From NCBI GenBank assembly GCA_023391725.1, contig JAEWAH010000052.1, forward strand, positions 1 to 36,835: 36,835 nucleotides of DNA. Reading direction: 5' to 3'. The position numbers and the translations under genes were made by a program. The DNA is from Bacillota bacterium (GTDB taxonomy: Bacteria > Bacillota > Clostridia > Christensenellales > Aristaeellaceae). How positions within the stretch are numbered: the stretch's first letter is position 1; every line of letters starts with the position of its first letter. Under the pieces are notes generated by a model, which was not told the origin of the DNA, made no database searches, and saw nothing but the letters and a program-made list of their open reading frames with translations. Below, piece by piece: positions 14,513-21,796 of this stretch.

Positions 14513-15430
14513 TTATTGTACCCGGTCCAGCATGCTTTGCGCAAGGCATGCAAGAAAGTTTCCTCTTTGTTTAAATACGGACAAGGCGTCTATCGCCACA
14601 TCGATATGCTCCCGGGCATCCTGGCGCGCTTTTTCGATCCCCACGCAGGAAGGCCAGGTGAGCTTTTGATGCTTCTCATCCGCTCCCACCCGCTTGCCAA
14701 GGATGGCTTCTTCCCCCGTGAGGTCCAGGAGGTCGTCCATGATCTGAAATGCCAGGCCCAGATGCTCCCCGAAGGACGATCCGGCTTTGATTTCTTCCTC
14801 ATTCGCCCCGGCAAGGTGAAGCCCGGCCTCCATGGCCCCGGTGAACATATCCGCTGTCTTTCTTAGGTGGATGCAGGAGACAAGATCGATATCCGGCGCG
14901 TGGCCTTCCATGGACACATCCAAAGCCTGTCCGGCGATCATCCCTGTGACCCCGGCCCGGCGGGCGATAGCTTTCGCCGCGGCCACAGCCCCGGGCGTGC
15001 CAAGCTTCACGGCCTGGTTCAGCATTGTTTCAAAGGCCATATGAAAAAGCCCATCCCCTGCCAGAATGGCCATGCCCTCCCCGTACATCTTGTGACAGGT
15101 GGGCTTACCCCGGCGCAGGTCATCATCGTCCATGGCGGGCAGATCGTCGTGAATGAGGGAATAGGTGTGGATCATCTCGAGCGCCACGGCATACGGCAGC
15201 GCAGGGGTGACATCCTCCGATTTCAAGGCATGGGCCGCCAGCAGGATCACCGGCCGCAACCGCTTGCCCCCAGCCATTAGACTATAGCGCATGGCCTCAC
15301 CCAGGAGCCGTGGGATATCCTCGCGGCCTGCGGGAATGGTTTCCCCGGAAGGGATGGCGTTTTGAAGCGCCCCGTTGACCATGCTCAAATAGAAATCATA
15401 CGTCTTGTTCATATCGTTTATAGCTTTCAC
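14513..15430 (-). CDS. ispA: Polyprenyl (farnesyl/geranylgeranyl) diphosphate synthase
   Basis: The enzyme condenses isopentenyl diphosphate with allylic diphosphates, feeding undecaprenyl and quinone synthesis. It has 305 residues. The first Asp-rich motif is DDLPAMDDDDLRRG near residue 96, the second is QIMDDLLDLTG near 230, and GGKRLRP near 54 binds the diphosphate. Chain length cannot be fixed by eye; short-chain (C15/C20) is expected for this operon position. The start is GTG 15430, overlapping the xseB stop as GTGA, with GGAG 8 bases upstream; ATG at 15412 is an alternative. In many Clostridia dxs follows; here a DUF212 gene does instead. Confidence 0.93.
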   Translation of the reverse strand: MKAINDMNKTYDFYLSMVNGALQNAIPSGETIPAGREDIPRLLGEAMRYSLMAGGKRLRPVILLAAHALKSEDVTPALPYAVALEMIHTYSLIHDDLPAMDDDDLRRGKPTCHKMYGEGMAILAGDGLFHMAFETMLNQAVKLGTPGAVAAAKAIARRAGVTGMIAGQALDVSMEGHAPDIDLVSCIHLRKTADMFTGAMEAGLHLAGANEEEIKAGSSFGEHLGLAFQIMDDLLDLTGEEAILGKRVGADEKHQKLTWPSCVGIEKARQDAREHIDVAIDALSVFKQRGNFLACLAQSMLDRVQ

Positions 15431-15663
15431 GGCGTGTACTCCGCAGGCTCTTCTACAGGGATATCCCCTTGAAGGCGCACTTCGCTGAGCCTGCCTTGTA
15501 TCTTTTCCAGCTGGATTTTCAGGGTTTGGGATAAAGCCATGCCTTCCTCGTAGCGGAGGAGCATGTCATTAAGGGGCAGACCCCCGGCTTCCATTTCCTT
15601 CACCAGCGCTTCCAGACGCTCGATGGACTGTTCAAATGTTTCCGGCTTTTTCGCTTGACTCAA
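15427..15663 (-). CDS. xseB: Exodeoxyribonuclease VII small subunit
   Basis: A 78-residue helical protein that binds the large subunit XseA to form the single-strand-specific exonuclease VII. The core FEQSIERLEALVKEMEAGGL, LNDMLLRYEEGMAL pattern is characteristic. I chose TTG 15663 as the start: AAGGGG lies 7 bases upstream and the length then matches the family. The frame is open to an ATG at 15711, which would add 16 residues lying entirely inside the end of xseA. The gene overlaps xseA by 32 bases and ispA by 4 bases. Confidence 0.9.
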   Translation of the reverse strand: MSQAKKPETFEQSIERLEALVKEMEAGGLPLNDMLLRYEEGMALSQTLKIQLEKIQGRLSEVRLQGDIPVEEPAEYTP

Positions 15664-16873
15664 AAGGATTTCCCCTTTCCACGCGTTCCGTGAGTGCTTC
15701 CACCTGTCCATCGGAAAACACTACCCGGAGCTTATCCCCCGCGGTGATCCCTGCCGCCGTCACGGGAACGCCTTCCTTCATGGCGATGGCGTAACCTCGG
15801 TTCAGCACCTGCATGGGGCCCAGTGCCGACAGCTTGGCGCTGAGTGTCTCCAGCCGCTTTTGCCTGCTCATCAGGGCGAATTGCAGGCTGTTTTCAAGCC
15901 TTGCACGGAGCTGCTCCGTTTGATGCAGCGTGTCCCGCACCCGCACCTTGGGATGCAGCTTTTGCAGCCTGTTTTGAAGAAACGAAAGCCGTTCCTGCTT
16001 TTCCATCAGCGTCCGCTCGGCGCCCCTAAATAGTCTTGCTTCCCATTGGGAAAGGGCCTCGTAAAGGCCTTCCCGCTGCGGCACCGTCACCTCCGCCGCA
16101 GCGGAAGGGGTAGGGGCGCGCATGTCGGCCACAAAGTCGGCGATGGTAAAGTCCGTCTCATGGCCCACGGCGGAAACCACGGGGACCGGGCAGGCAGCAA
16201 TGGCCCTTGCCACGATCTCCTCATTGAAGGCCCACAAGTCTTCCATGGAGCCACCGCCCCGGCCCACGATGATCACCGAGATGCCAGGCATATGACCGAG
16301 TGCTTCAATGCCCCGGGCAATCTCCTGGGCCGCGCCCTCCCCCTGCACCGCAGCGGGGAAAAGGGCAAGAGGCATGCCGGGAAAGCGCCGCCAGGCCACA
16401 CGGCAGATATCATGGAGCACCGCCCCGGTGCGAGAGGTGACGATGCCCACCTTTTCAGGCAGCAGCGGCAGGGGACGCTTGCGGGAAGCATCGAACAGTC
16501 CCTCTTTTTGAAGCCTGTTTTTCAGTTCCTCAAAGCGCAGATAAAGATCCCCCATGCCGTCTTCCCGCATGCCTTCGGCGTAAAACTGATACGCCCCGTC
16601 CCTGGGGAAAAGGCTTACGCTCCCGATCAAAACCACCTGCAACCCATCCCTGGGCATCAGCTTCACCGACAGGGTGTTCTGGCGGAACATCACGCAGTTG
16701 ATGCGGGAGTCATCGTCTTTCAGGGAAAAATACCAGTGGCCGGAGGTATGGCGCTTGAAGTTGGATATCTCTCCCCGCAGGCGAAGCCTTTGAAGCATGG
16801 GGTCCGCGGCCAGCGTCCGGCGCACGTATTCATTGAGCGCGCTCACGGAGAGCACGCCATCCGACGCTCTCAT
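15632..16873 (-). CDS. xseA: Exodeoxyribonuclease VII large subunit
   Basis: The catalytic subunit degrades single-stranded DNA from both ends. The 413 residues comprise an N-terminal OB-fold (SALNEYVRRTL to about 100, with GEISNFKRHTSGHWYFSLKD), a catalytic domain with the signature VIIVGRGGGSMEDLWAFNEE near residue 206 and SAVGHETDFTIADFVADMRAPTPSAAAE-type sequence, and a long coiled region at about 280-350. The start overlaps the folD stop as ATGA (16870-16873), a sign of translational coupling. Length is near the usual 400-450. Confidence 0.96.
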   Translation of the reverse strand: MRASDGVLSVSALNEYVRRTLAADPMLQRLRLRGEISNFKRHTSGHWYFSLKDDDSRINCVMFRQNTLSVKLMPRDGLQVVLIGSVSLFPRDGAYQFYAEGMREDGMGDLYLRFEELKNRLQKEGLFDASRKRPLPLLPEKVGIVTSRTGAVLHDICRVAWRRFPGMPLALFPAAVQGEGAAQEIARGIEALGHMPGISVIIVGRGGGSMEDLWAFNEEIVARAIAACPVPVVSAVGHETDFTIADFVADMRAPTPSAAAEVTVPQREGLYEALSQWEARLFRGAERTLMEKQERLSFLQNRLQKLHPKVRVRDTLHQTEQLRARLENSLQFALMSRQKRLETLSAKLSALGPMQVLNRGYAIAMKEGVPVTAAGITAGDKLRVVFSDGQVEALTERVERGNPFESSEKAGNI

Positions 16874-17727
16874 GCTTTTTTGCCTGCCCGGGATTCCGCA
16901 ATTTGAAGGGTGTTGCTCATCAGCATGGCCACGGTCATCAGCCCTACCCCGCCGGGCACCGGGGAAATATACCCCGCCACCTCTTTGGCGGCGTCAAAGT
17001 CCACATCCCCCACCACTTTGCCGTCCACCCGGTTGATGCCCACGTCGACGACGACGGCGCCGGGCTTGACCATATCCCCGGTAATGAACTTGGCACGCCC
17101 CACCGCGGCAACAAGAATATCAGCGCGGCTGGTGTGGACCTTTAAGTCCTTTGTGCGGGAATGGCACACGGTGACGGTGGCATTCTGCTGCAGGAGAAGA
17201 AGCGCGATGGGCTTGCCCACGTTGTTGCTGCGGCCCACCACCACCGCTTCCTTGCCGCTGAGCGATACGTCGGTGGAACGGATCATTTCCATGACGCCGG
17301 CGGGGGTGCAGGCTACCAGGGTATCAAGCCCCGCGAAAAGCTTGCCCATGTTCATGGCGTGGAACCCATCCACATCCTTATCCGGGCGGATCAGGGAAAG
17401 CGCCGCCGCCTCGTTCAAATGACCCGGCAGGGGCACCTGCACCAGGATGCCATCGGTGTTTTCATCCTCGTTGAAATGCTTGATGTGCGCTTCCAACTCT
17501 TGCTGCGTGGTTTCCGCGGGCAGACGCATCACGGTGGAGGCGATGCCCACGCGGGCGCAGGCCTTTTCTTTGTTGCGCACATAGATTTGGCTGGCCGGGT
17601 CCTCCCCTACCAGGATCACCACAAGGCCCGGCGTCACGCCCAGGGCAGCCAATTTTGCGGCCCGCTCCGCCAGTTTCTCATAAAGCGATGCAGAAAGGAC
17701 CTTCCCGTCAATCAGTTGTGCCGCCAT
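16870..17727 (-). CDS. folD: Bifunctional methylenetetrahydrofolate dehydrogenase / methenyl-THF cyclohydrolase
   Basis: FolD interconverts 5,10-methylene-, 5,10-methenyl- and 10-formyl-tetrahydrofolate using NADP. The 285 residues include the catalytic region SQIYVRNKEKACARVGI (Lys near 55), VQVPLPGHL near 98, the Rossmann motif VVGRSNNVGKP near 165, and the C-terminal PVPGGVGLMTVAML. I take ATG 17727 (MAAQLIDGK) as the start since AAGGGA lies about 10 bases upstream, whereas the ATG at 17736 abuts that site. It overlaps the end of the TsaD-like gene by 20 bases and xseA by 4. Confidence 0.96.
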   Translation of the reverse strand: MAAQLIDGKVLSASLYEKLAERAAKLAALGVTPGLVVILVGEDPASQIYVRNKEKACARVGIASTVMRLPAETTQQELEAHIKHFNEDENTDGILVQVPLPGHLNEAAALSLIRPDKDVDGFHAMNMGKLFAGLDTLVACTPAGVMEMIRSTDVSLSGKEAVVVGRSNNVGKPIALLLLQQNATVTVCHSRTKDLKVHTSRADILVAAVGRAKFITGDMVKPGAVVVDVGINRVDGKVVGDVDFDAAKEVAGYISPVPGGVGLMTVAMLMSNTLQIAESRAGKKA

Positions 17728-18688
17728 GCGCTCCATCCCTTTCCATGCTTTTGTAGCTGTCTAAACCAATCAGTGCCGTCCCTACGGCGTTATCGCCGGA
17801 ATAATCGGGATGGCCAAAGTATACTTCGGTCTGAAGATCCAGCTTGTGAAGGCGCTTTCTAACAAGTTCCCGAAATAAGGGGGAGGAGGCCACGCCCCCC
17901 GCCGCCAGCGCCTGTGTAAGCCCTGTCTTGCGCGCCGCTCCCAGGATCAGCCGGGCCACGGTGCGGGAAAGAAAATCATAAATCTCCGCCGCCACGTCCT
18001 CCGGGGTCTTCTCCCCCGCTTTCAGCCAACAAAGGGCTCTTGTCTCCGCCCCGGAAAGGTGGCAGCTTAAGTCCTCGTCCGCCATGTTCACGGGAATGAG
18101 ACTTTGGGCTTGTCCCCTGTGCGCCAACTCCTCCAGGTGGGGCCCGCAGGGAAAGGGCAACCCCAGCACCACGCCCACCCGGTCCACCAACTGCCCGGCA
18201 TGAAGATCGCGTGTGCCGCCCAGCAGCTCAATAGTCCCGGATTTGTAATGAAGGATCTCCGTAGTGCCCCCGGACAGGTGCAGCGCCAGGAAGTCGGAGG
18301 CATTAAGCCCCGAATCCACCATGGCGGCCCTTACATGCCCCGCCTGGTGGCTGGCCGCGAAAAAAGGGATGTTCAAAAGGGCGGCCAGGCCGCGCCCCTG
18401 CGCATCCCCTGCTAAAAACACAGGCATATAGGAATCTTCCCCATCCCTGGGGCGCTGGGAGGCGCACACCGCGGCGATCTTATAAGAAGCGGTGACCTTC
18501 CCCAGCTTTTCCATCAGCTCCGGCAGCTGCCGAACATGGGCAAAAACCGCCTCGCTCTGGCGAAGTCCCCTTTGGCCCTGCGGCACAGGCAGAAGCTTAC
18601 GCAGGCTGGCTAAGATGCGCCCGTCCTCAGTAACCGCCGCAACGGATGTGGTGTAGCAGCTGGTATCCAGCCCGATGACGGCCTTCAC
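17708..18688 (-). CDS. TsaD/Kae1-like protein (paralogue, not canonical TsaD)
   Basis: The 326 residues have the ASKHA-fold ATPase layout of TsaD: IGLDTSCYTTSVAAVTEDG at the start, HQAGHVRAA near 112-120 (equivalent to the metal-binding HxxxH), FLALHLSGGTTEIL near 134, AAGGVASSPLFRELV near 270 and HPDYSGDNAVGTALIG near the end. It differs from canonical TsaD in spacing and length and lacks the neighbouring tsaB/tsaE genes. Clostridia often carry such a second copy between nusB and folD; its role is not known to me. Start GTG 18688 overlaps the nusB stop as GTGA. The ribosome-binding site is weak, so coupling to nusB is likely. Confidence 0.85.
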   Translation of the reverse strand: MKAVIGLDTSCYTTSVAAVTEDGRILASLRKLLPVPQGQRGLRQSEAVFAHVRQLPELMEKLGKVTASYKIAAVCASQRPRDGEDSYMPVFLAGDAQGRGLAALLNIPFFAASHQAGHVRAAMVDSGLNASDFLALHLSGGTTEILHYKSGTIELLGGTRDLHAGQLVDRVGVVLGLPFPCGPHLEELAHRGQAQSLIPVNMADEDLSCHLSGAETRALCWLKAGEKTPEDVAAEIYDFLSRTVARLILGAARKTGLTQALAAGGVASSPLFRELVRKRLHKLDLQTEVYFGHPDYSGDNAVGTALIGLDSYKSMERDGAHGGTTD

Positions 18689-19119
18689 TTTTTTTGTCCG
18701 GCTTCCTTCCGGCGCAGGATGGAGCCCAGAACGCCGTTGATGAAGCGGCTGCCTGCCGGATCGGAATACTTGCCCGCCAGCTCTACCGCCTCGTTGATGG
18801 CCACGCTCCCGGGCACGTCTTCCCTAAACAGGATCTCATACGTAGCCAGGCGCAAAATGGTCAGGTCAACCTTTGCCATCCGCTCCAGGGACCAGTCCAC
18901 ACTGAATTCCTCGATCTGTGCGTCGATTTCTTGCTGATGGGCGGATATCCCGGAAAGCACCTCATCGATATACTTTTGATCCTCCGAAGAAGGCGCATTT
19001 TCCTTGCCTCCGTCCAGATGCTCGTATACCAAGTCCAGCGTTTCACCGCCGCCCTGGCCGCCCAGCAGCCGCTCGTACACCAATTGCATCGCCGCCGCCC
19101 GCGCGGTCGTACGCCCCAT
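18685..19119 (-). CDS. nusB: Transcription antitermination factor NusB
   Basis: NusB binds NusE (ribosomal protein S10) and boxA RNA and promotes rRNA antitermination. The 144 residues are all helical with family landmarks: N-terminal RTTARAAAMQLVYERL, middle DWSLERMAKVDLTILRLATYEIL, and C-terminal AINEAVELAGKYSDPAGSRFINGVLGSIL. The start is ATG 19119 with GGAG 10 bases upstream. It follows the DUF2273 gene by 35 bases and overlaps the TsaD-like gene by 4 bases. Confidence 0.95.
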   Translation of the reverse strand: MGRTTARAAAMQLVYERLLGGQGGGETLDLVYEHLDGGKENAPSSEDQKYIDEVLSGISAHQQEIDAQIEEFSVDWSLERMAKVDLTILRLATYEILFREDVPGSVAINEAVELAGKYSDPAGSRFINGVLGSILRRKEAGQKK

Positions 19120-19154
19120 ATGTAAAGCACTCCGTTTCTTTCTTTGGCCGCCGC

Positions 19155-19394
19155 TCAGCCGTTCTGCCGTGGCGGGAAAATACGATTGATCAGGTTTTTG
19201 ATAAAGGCGACCTTATCCTTGACTCCGCCGAAGAATAGCCCCAGCGCAAACAATACCGCAACAAAGAGGGTCTTCCAGAACCCCACGAACAAGAGCAGAA
19301 GCGCAACCACTACCCCAACGATGCCCCAGAAGATGCCGCACTGGGGAGTGCCCCACTCCATCACTTCATGAAATAATTCTTCAAGGCGTTTCAT
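19155..19394 (-). CDS. DUF2273 small membrane protein
   Basis: The product has 79 residues with two adjoining hydrophobic helices (about 20-55, GIFWGIVGVVVALLLLFVGFW and LFVAVLFALGLFFGG). DUF2273 proteins occur beside Asp23/Gls24 and AmaP genes and are thought to belong to the same cell-envelope stress module, anchoring it in the membrane; the molecular role is unknown. The start at 19394 (MKRLEELF) has AGGAGG 6 bases upstream; the ATG at 19400 overlaps that site and is rejected. It overlaps the amaP stop by 14 bases. Confidence 0.85.
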   Translation of the reverse strand: MKRLEELFHEVMEWGTPQCGIFWGIVGVVVALLLLFVGFWKTLFVAVLFALGLFFGGVKDKVAFIKNLINRIFPPRQNG

Positions 19395-20379
19395 CGGCAT
19401 CCTCCTCCTGCGGCTCGGGCTCGAACTCAAAGGTGGAATCTTCCTGCTCGGAATCTTCCAGATCTACAGATCCCGGCGTGTCAGGCCCGGGCTTCCTTCC
19501 CAGGTGCGGAGGCACGGGAACGATAGTCGATTGCTCCAGCTGCGGAGGCACGGGCACAATGGCCGGCTGCTCCCTGTGCCCAAACAAACGCTGGTGCAGG
19601 GGGCGCTTTTTTTCATCCTTATCCGGCGCTGTTTCCGGGAATCCCATGGCCCTTGGGTCCATAGCGGGCTTATACATCACCGGGGGCTCGGCCGCGCGGG
19701 GAGTGGGGTCCACGTTCGCGCGGGCAGGAGGCTCGGCAGTGCGCATCGGAACATCGGCCATGCGCGAAGGCGGAGGCGATTCCACAGGCTCTGCCTTGAG
19801 AGAGGTGCCTGCAAAATTATCCTTCACCGCGTAGGGGCTGTAGTCTGCTTTATCTCCGGTGGTTTCTACCTGCACGCGAACCTGCGCCACATCGATGCCG
19901 GAACAGGATGTGATGTATTGCTTGATCTGTTTTTGCAGCGTGTTCACCACCAAAGGAATGCTCACGCCGCTGGCCAGGCTGATGCGAAGATCCACCACCA
20001 CGCCATCCCGGGTATTTTCGATATGGCTGCCGGTGACGCGCATCTCCTCATACATGTCCACGCACTTTTTCACCAGGTTCTCCATGGCGTGGATGGAGAT
20101 GCTCAGCTCTCCATGTTCCGTATGCTGGACTACAAAGCCCTTTTTATCCTGCTTGCGGCGCCAAAGAAACGAAAGGCTGTGCGCACCCAGCGCGGCCATT
20201 ACGACACCAACGCCTAAGGCCAGGAACAGGATCAGGCGGGATACCGTTTTGGCGGTGAGCACATCCAGCCAGTCCTTGGGAATACCACGGATACCCCAAA
20301 GGAAGACCACAAGCCCCAACAAAAACAGTACAAGCCCCGCTATGGCCGCCAGAAGGCGATCCCAGAAACGCAGTCTCAT
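19381..20379 (-). CDS. amaP: Alkaline shock response membrane anchor protein AmaP
   Basis: AmaP anchors Asp23-family proteins at the membrane in Firmicutes. Two N-terminal transmembrane helices (about 8-30, LLAAIAGLVLFLLGLVVFLWG, and 48-68) are followed by a conserved soluble region (about 85-170; ISIHAMENLVKKCVDMYEEM, VVVDLRISLASGVSIP). After about residue 180 comes a long low-complexity tail rich in Pro, Glu and Ala that contains an imperfect repeat IVPVPPQLEQST / IVPVPPHLGRKP and ends very acidic. At 332 residues it is longer than most family members (about 180-200), and the tail explains the difference. The start at 20379 has GGAGG 6 bases upstream. Confidence 0.85.
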   Translation of the reverse strand: MRLRFWDRLLAAIAGLVLFLLGLVVFLWGIRGIPKDWLDVLTAKTVSRLILFLALGVGVVMAALGAHSLSFLWRRKQDKKGFVVQHTEHGELSISIHAMENLVKKCVDMYEEMRVTGSHIENTRDGVVVDLRISLASGVSIPLVVNTLQKQIKQYITSCSGIDVAQVRVQVETTGDKADYSPYAVKDNFAGTSLKAEPVESPPPSRMADVPMRTAEPPARANVDPTPRAAEPPVMYKPAMDPRAMGFPETAPDKDEKKRPLHQRLFGHREQPAIVPVPPQLEQSTIVPVPPHLGRKPGPDTPGSVDLEDSEQEDSTFEFEPEPQEEDADETP

Positions 20380-20668
20380 AATCCACCTCCCGGTTTCGTG
20401 CAAAGGCCAAGCGCCTTTGCATGAGGTTGCGCGATTTTCCAGCCCGGAGACTGACCTTGATATTGAAAGGAACTTTGAGCCTGCAAACGCAACGGCGCGA
20501 AGGCTGTAAGGAGTGTTTGCTTTGTGACCCCAGCCCGCAGTTCAAAGACTGTTTCGGTGCAGGGGATGGCCAACAGGGTTTTGCTTTAAAAGCAAGCCCC
20601 TTCATTGCGCTTGTAAGGCGGGCCGATACTTCTATATCATATTGGATCCACAGGCTGCCTTATGCCGA
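20380..20668. other. 289-base gap between asp23 and amaP, unexplained
   Basis: Gaps between these partner genes are usually short. It contains a GCAAAGGC/GCCTTTGC hairpin (20399-20418), a perfect odd palindrome TTGCTTTAAAAGCAA (20581-20595) and no open frame with a ribosome-binding site or protein-like composition. No repeat of families R1-R4 was recognised. No clear sigma-A promoter for amaP was found. Confidence 0.5.
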
Positions 20669-21469
20669 TTACTTCCTAGGCCCCGCCGCGGGCTTTTTGC
20701 CCTTGGGCGGCTTGCCAGGATTTTGGGCCGCGGGTTCCGGCTGGGGGGCGGGCGCTTCGGGTTCTTCCGCCGGCTTTTCTACTTCCGGTTCCTCGGCTGC
20801 TTCCGCTTTTTCTGCTTCGGGCTCGGGAATTTCAACCGCTTCTTCGGCTTCTTCTTCCGGTACGGCAGTCATTTCGGCCGCAAGCTCCGCATCCAGCTGC
20901 GCTTCCACTTCATCCGGTTCATCCTCCGGCTCGGTTTCGTCGCGCTGATCTTCTTCCTCCTCCACCAGCTCCACCTTGACGGGCGGGACGGTGGGTTCGG
21001 GAGCCGCTTCCTTTTCGCCAGGAACGGCCTTGAACAGTTCGCCGCTGGCAAGCGCCGCGCTTTGCAGGCCCTTTTCCAGTGCCTTGTTTTCTTTTTCGAA
21101 GCTCACGCCCTGCACATGCACGTCTACGCGCACCACATGCAGCCCGGTCATGGTCTCGATGGCTTTGCGAACGCTTTCCTGGGCGTCATGGGCGGCCTTC
21201 TGGATGGGCGTGCCGTATTCCACGATGACGTACAGGTCCACAGAGGTCTCTTCGGTGCCCAATTCCACCTTGACCCCCCTGGTGATATTCCGGTTGCGGC
21301 CCAGAATATCGGAAAAACCACCGCTGGTGCACATGCCGGCAATGCCCTCCACCTCGCTGGTGGCCACCCCCGCGATGATGGCAATGACCTCATTGGCATA
21401 AGTAATGGAACCGGTGCTTTCCATATCGTTTTCCACGTTCAGGGGAAGATTATCTTTCTTAGTGGGCAT
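20669..21469 (-). CDS. Asp23/Gls24 family envelope stress protein with long acidic tail
   Basis: The first 150 residues are the Asp23/Gls24 domain (ITYANEVIAIIAGVATSEVEGIAGM, GVKVELGTEETSVDLYVIVEYG, VRVDVHVQGVSF). Family members form polymers at the membrane next to AmaP. From about residue 155 the remaining 110 residues are almost all Glu, Pro, Ala and Val, strongly acidic, then a short basic end (GKPPKGKKPAAGPRK). This tail is unusual for the family. The start at 21469 has AAGGAGG 8 bases upstream. The gene begins the long minus-strand series to thiI and has its own promoter at 21499-21527. Confidence 0.87.
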   Translation of the reverse strand: MPTKKDNLPLNVENDMESTGSITYANEVIAIIAGVATSEVEGIAGMCTSGGFSDILGRNRNITRGVKVELGTEETSVDLYVIVEYGTPIQKAAHDAQESVRKAIETMTGLHVVRVDVHVQGVSFEKENKALEKGLQSAALASGELFKAVPGEKEAAPEPTVPPVKVELVEEEEDQRDETEPEDEPDEVEAQLDAELAAEMTAVPEEEAEEAVEIPEPEAEKAEAAEEPEVEKPAEEPEAPAPQPEPAAQNPGKPPKGKKPAAGPRK

Positions 21470-21498
21470 ACCCAACGCACCTCCTTGCGGTAAATAAT

Positions 21499-21527
21499 AG
21501 TATAGCAGGTTTTGCCTTGCAGTTCAA
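21499..21527 (-). promoter_or_regulatory. Sigma-A promoter of asp23
   Basis: Minus strand: TTGAAC (21527-21522), 17 bases, TATACT (21504-21499), 30 bases upstream of the start. The -35 box overlaps the foot of the 21525-21551 hairpin. Confidence 0.65.
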
Positions 21528-21551
21528 GAAAATGCCTTCGGCATTTTCTTG
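21525..21551 (-). terminator. 12-bp perfect hairpin upstream of the asp23 promoter
   Basis: CAAGAAAATGCC, loop TTC, GGCATTTTCTTG. It lies 245 bases past the aspS stop and immediately before the asp23 promoter, so it may insulate the two units. There is no T tract beyond the internal TTTTC. Confidence 0.45.
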
Positions 21552-21731
21552 AGCTCGCCTTTCGCCTGCAGGCTTCAGGTTCGGGGAGGGCCCTCCCTTC
21601 GCCTGCGGCCGGCGAAAGGCATAAGAAATGTTTGCTCCGCAAACCCCTCCCCCGGCGGCAAAGCCGCCGGAGACGATTTCAAACGAGGGGGCCGCGGCCC
21701 TCTTGTTGCCCCCCGGGGCAGTTATATGATC

Positions 21732-21778
21732 GCCCAGCATGGGGATTCTCAAGGGGTTCTATCCCTTGAGTGGGGGAC
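21732..21778 (-). repeat. Repeat R4, copy b
   Basis: On the minus strand it reads CTCAAGGGATAGAACCCCTT then GAGAATCCCCATGCTGGGC, matching 10756-10797 with a few substitutions and 4584-4614 in part. Confidence 0.7.
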
Positions 21779-21796
21779 CAGGGGGCAAAGCCCCCT

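Larger units (their letters stand above)
21470..21796. other. 327-base gap between aspS and asp23
   Basis: It holds the asp23 promoter (21499-21527), a 12-bp stem hairpin (21525-21551), GC-rich palindromic patches at about 21560-21680 (CGCCTGCAGGC, GGCGGCAAAGCCGCC) and repeat R4 copy b (21732-21778) with an AGGGGGC/GCCCCCT hairpin after it that abuts the aspS stop. No gene is supported. Confidence 0.65.

Noticed and set aside
14513..14553. DUF212 gene start at ATG 14553
   Set aside because: It would add 27 residues that overlap the end of ispA and are unlike the family; a TTG start at 14472 gives the normal length.
20144..20605. 153-codon minus-strand frame across the asp23-amaP gap
   Set aside because: Its last two thirds lie in another frame of amaP, composition is not protein-like, and there is no start signal.
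20420..20660. tRNA or small RNA gene in the asp23-amaP gap
   Set aside because: No cloverleaf, TTC loop or CCA-type acceptor end could be built, and no promoter-terminator pair was found.
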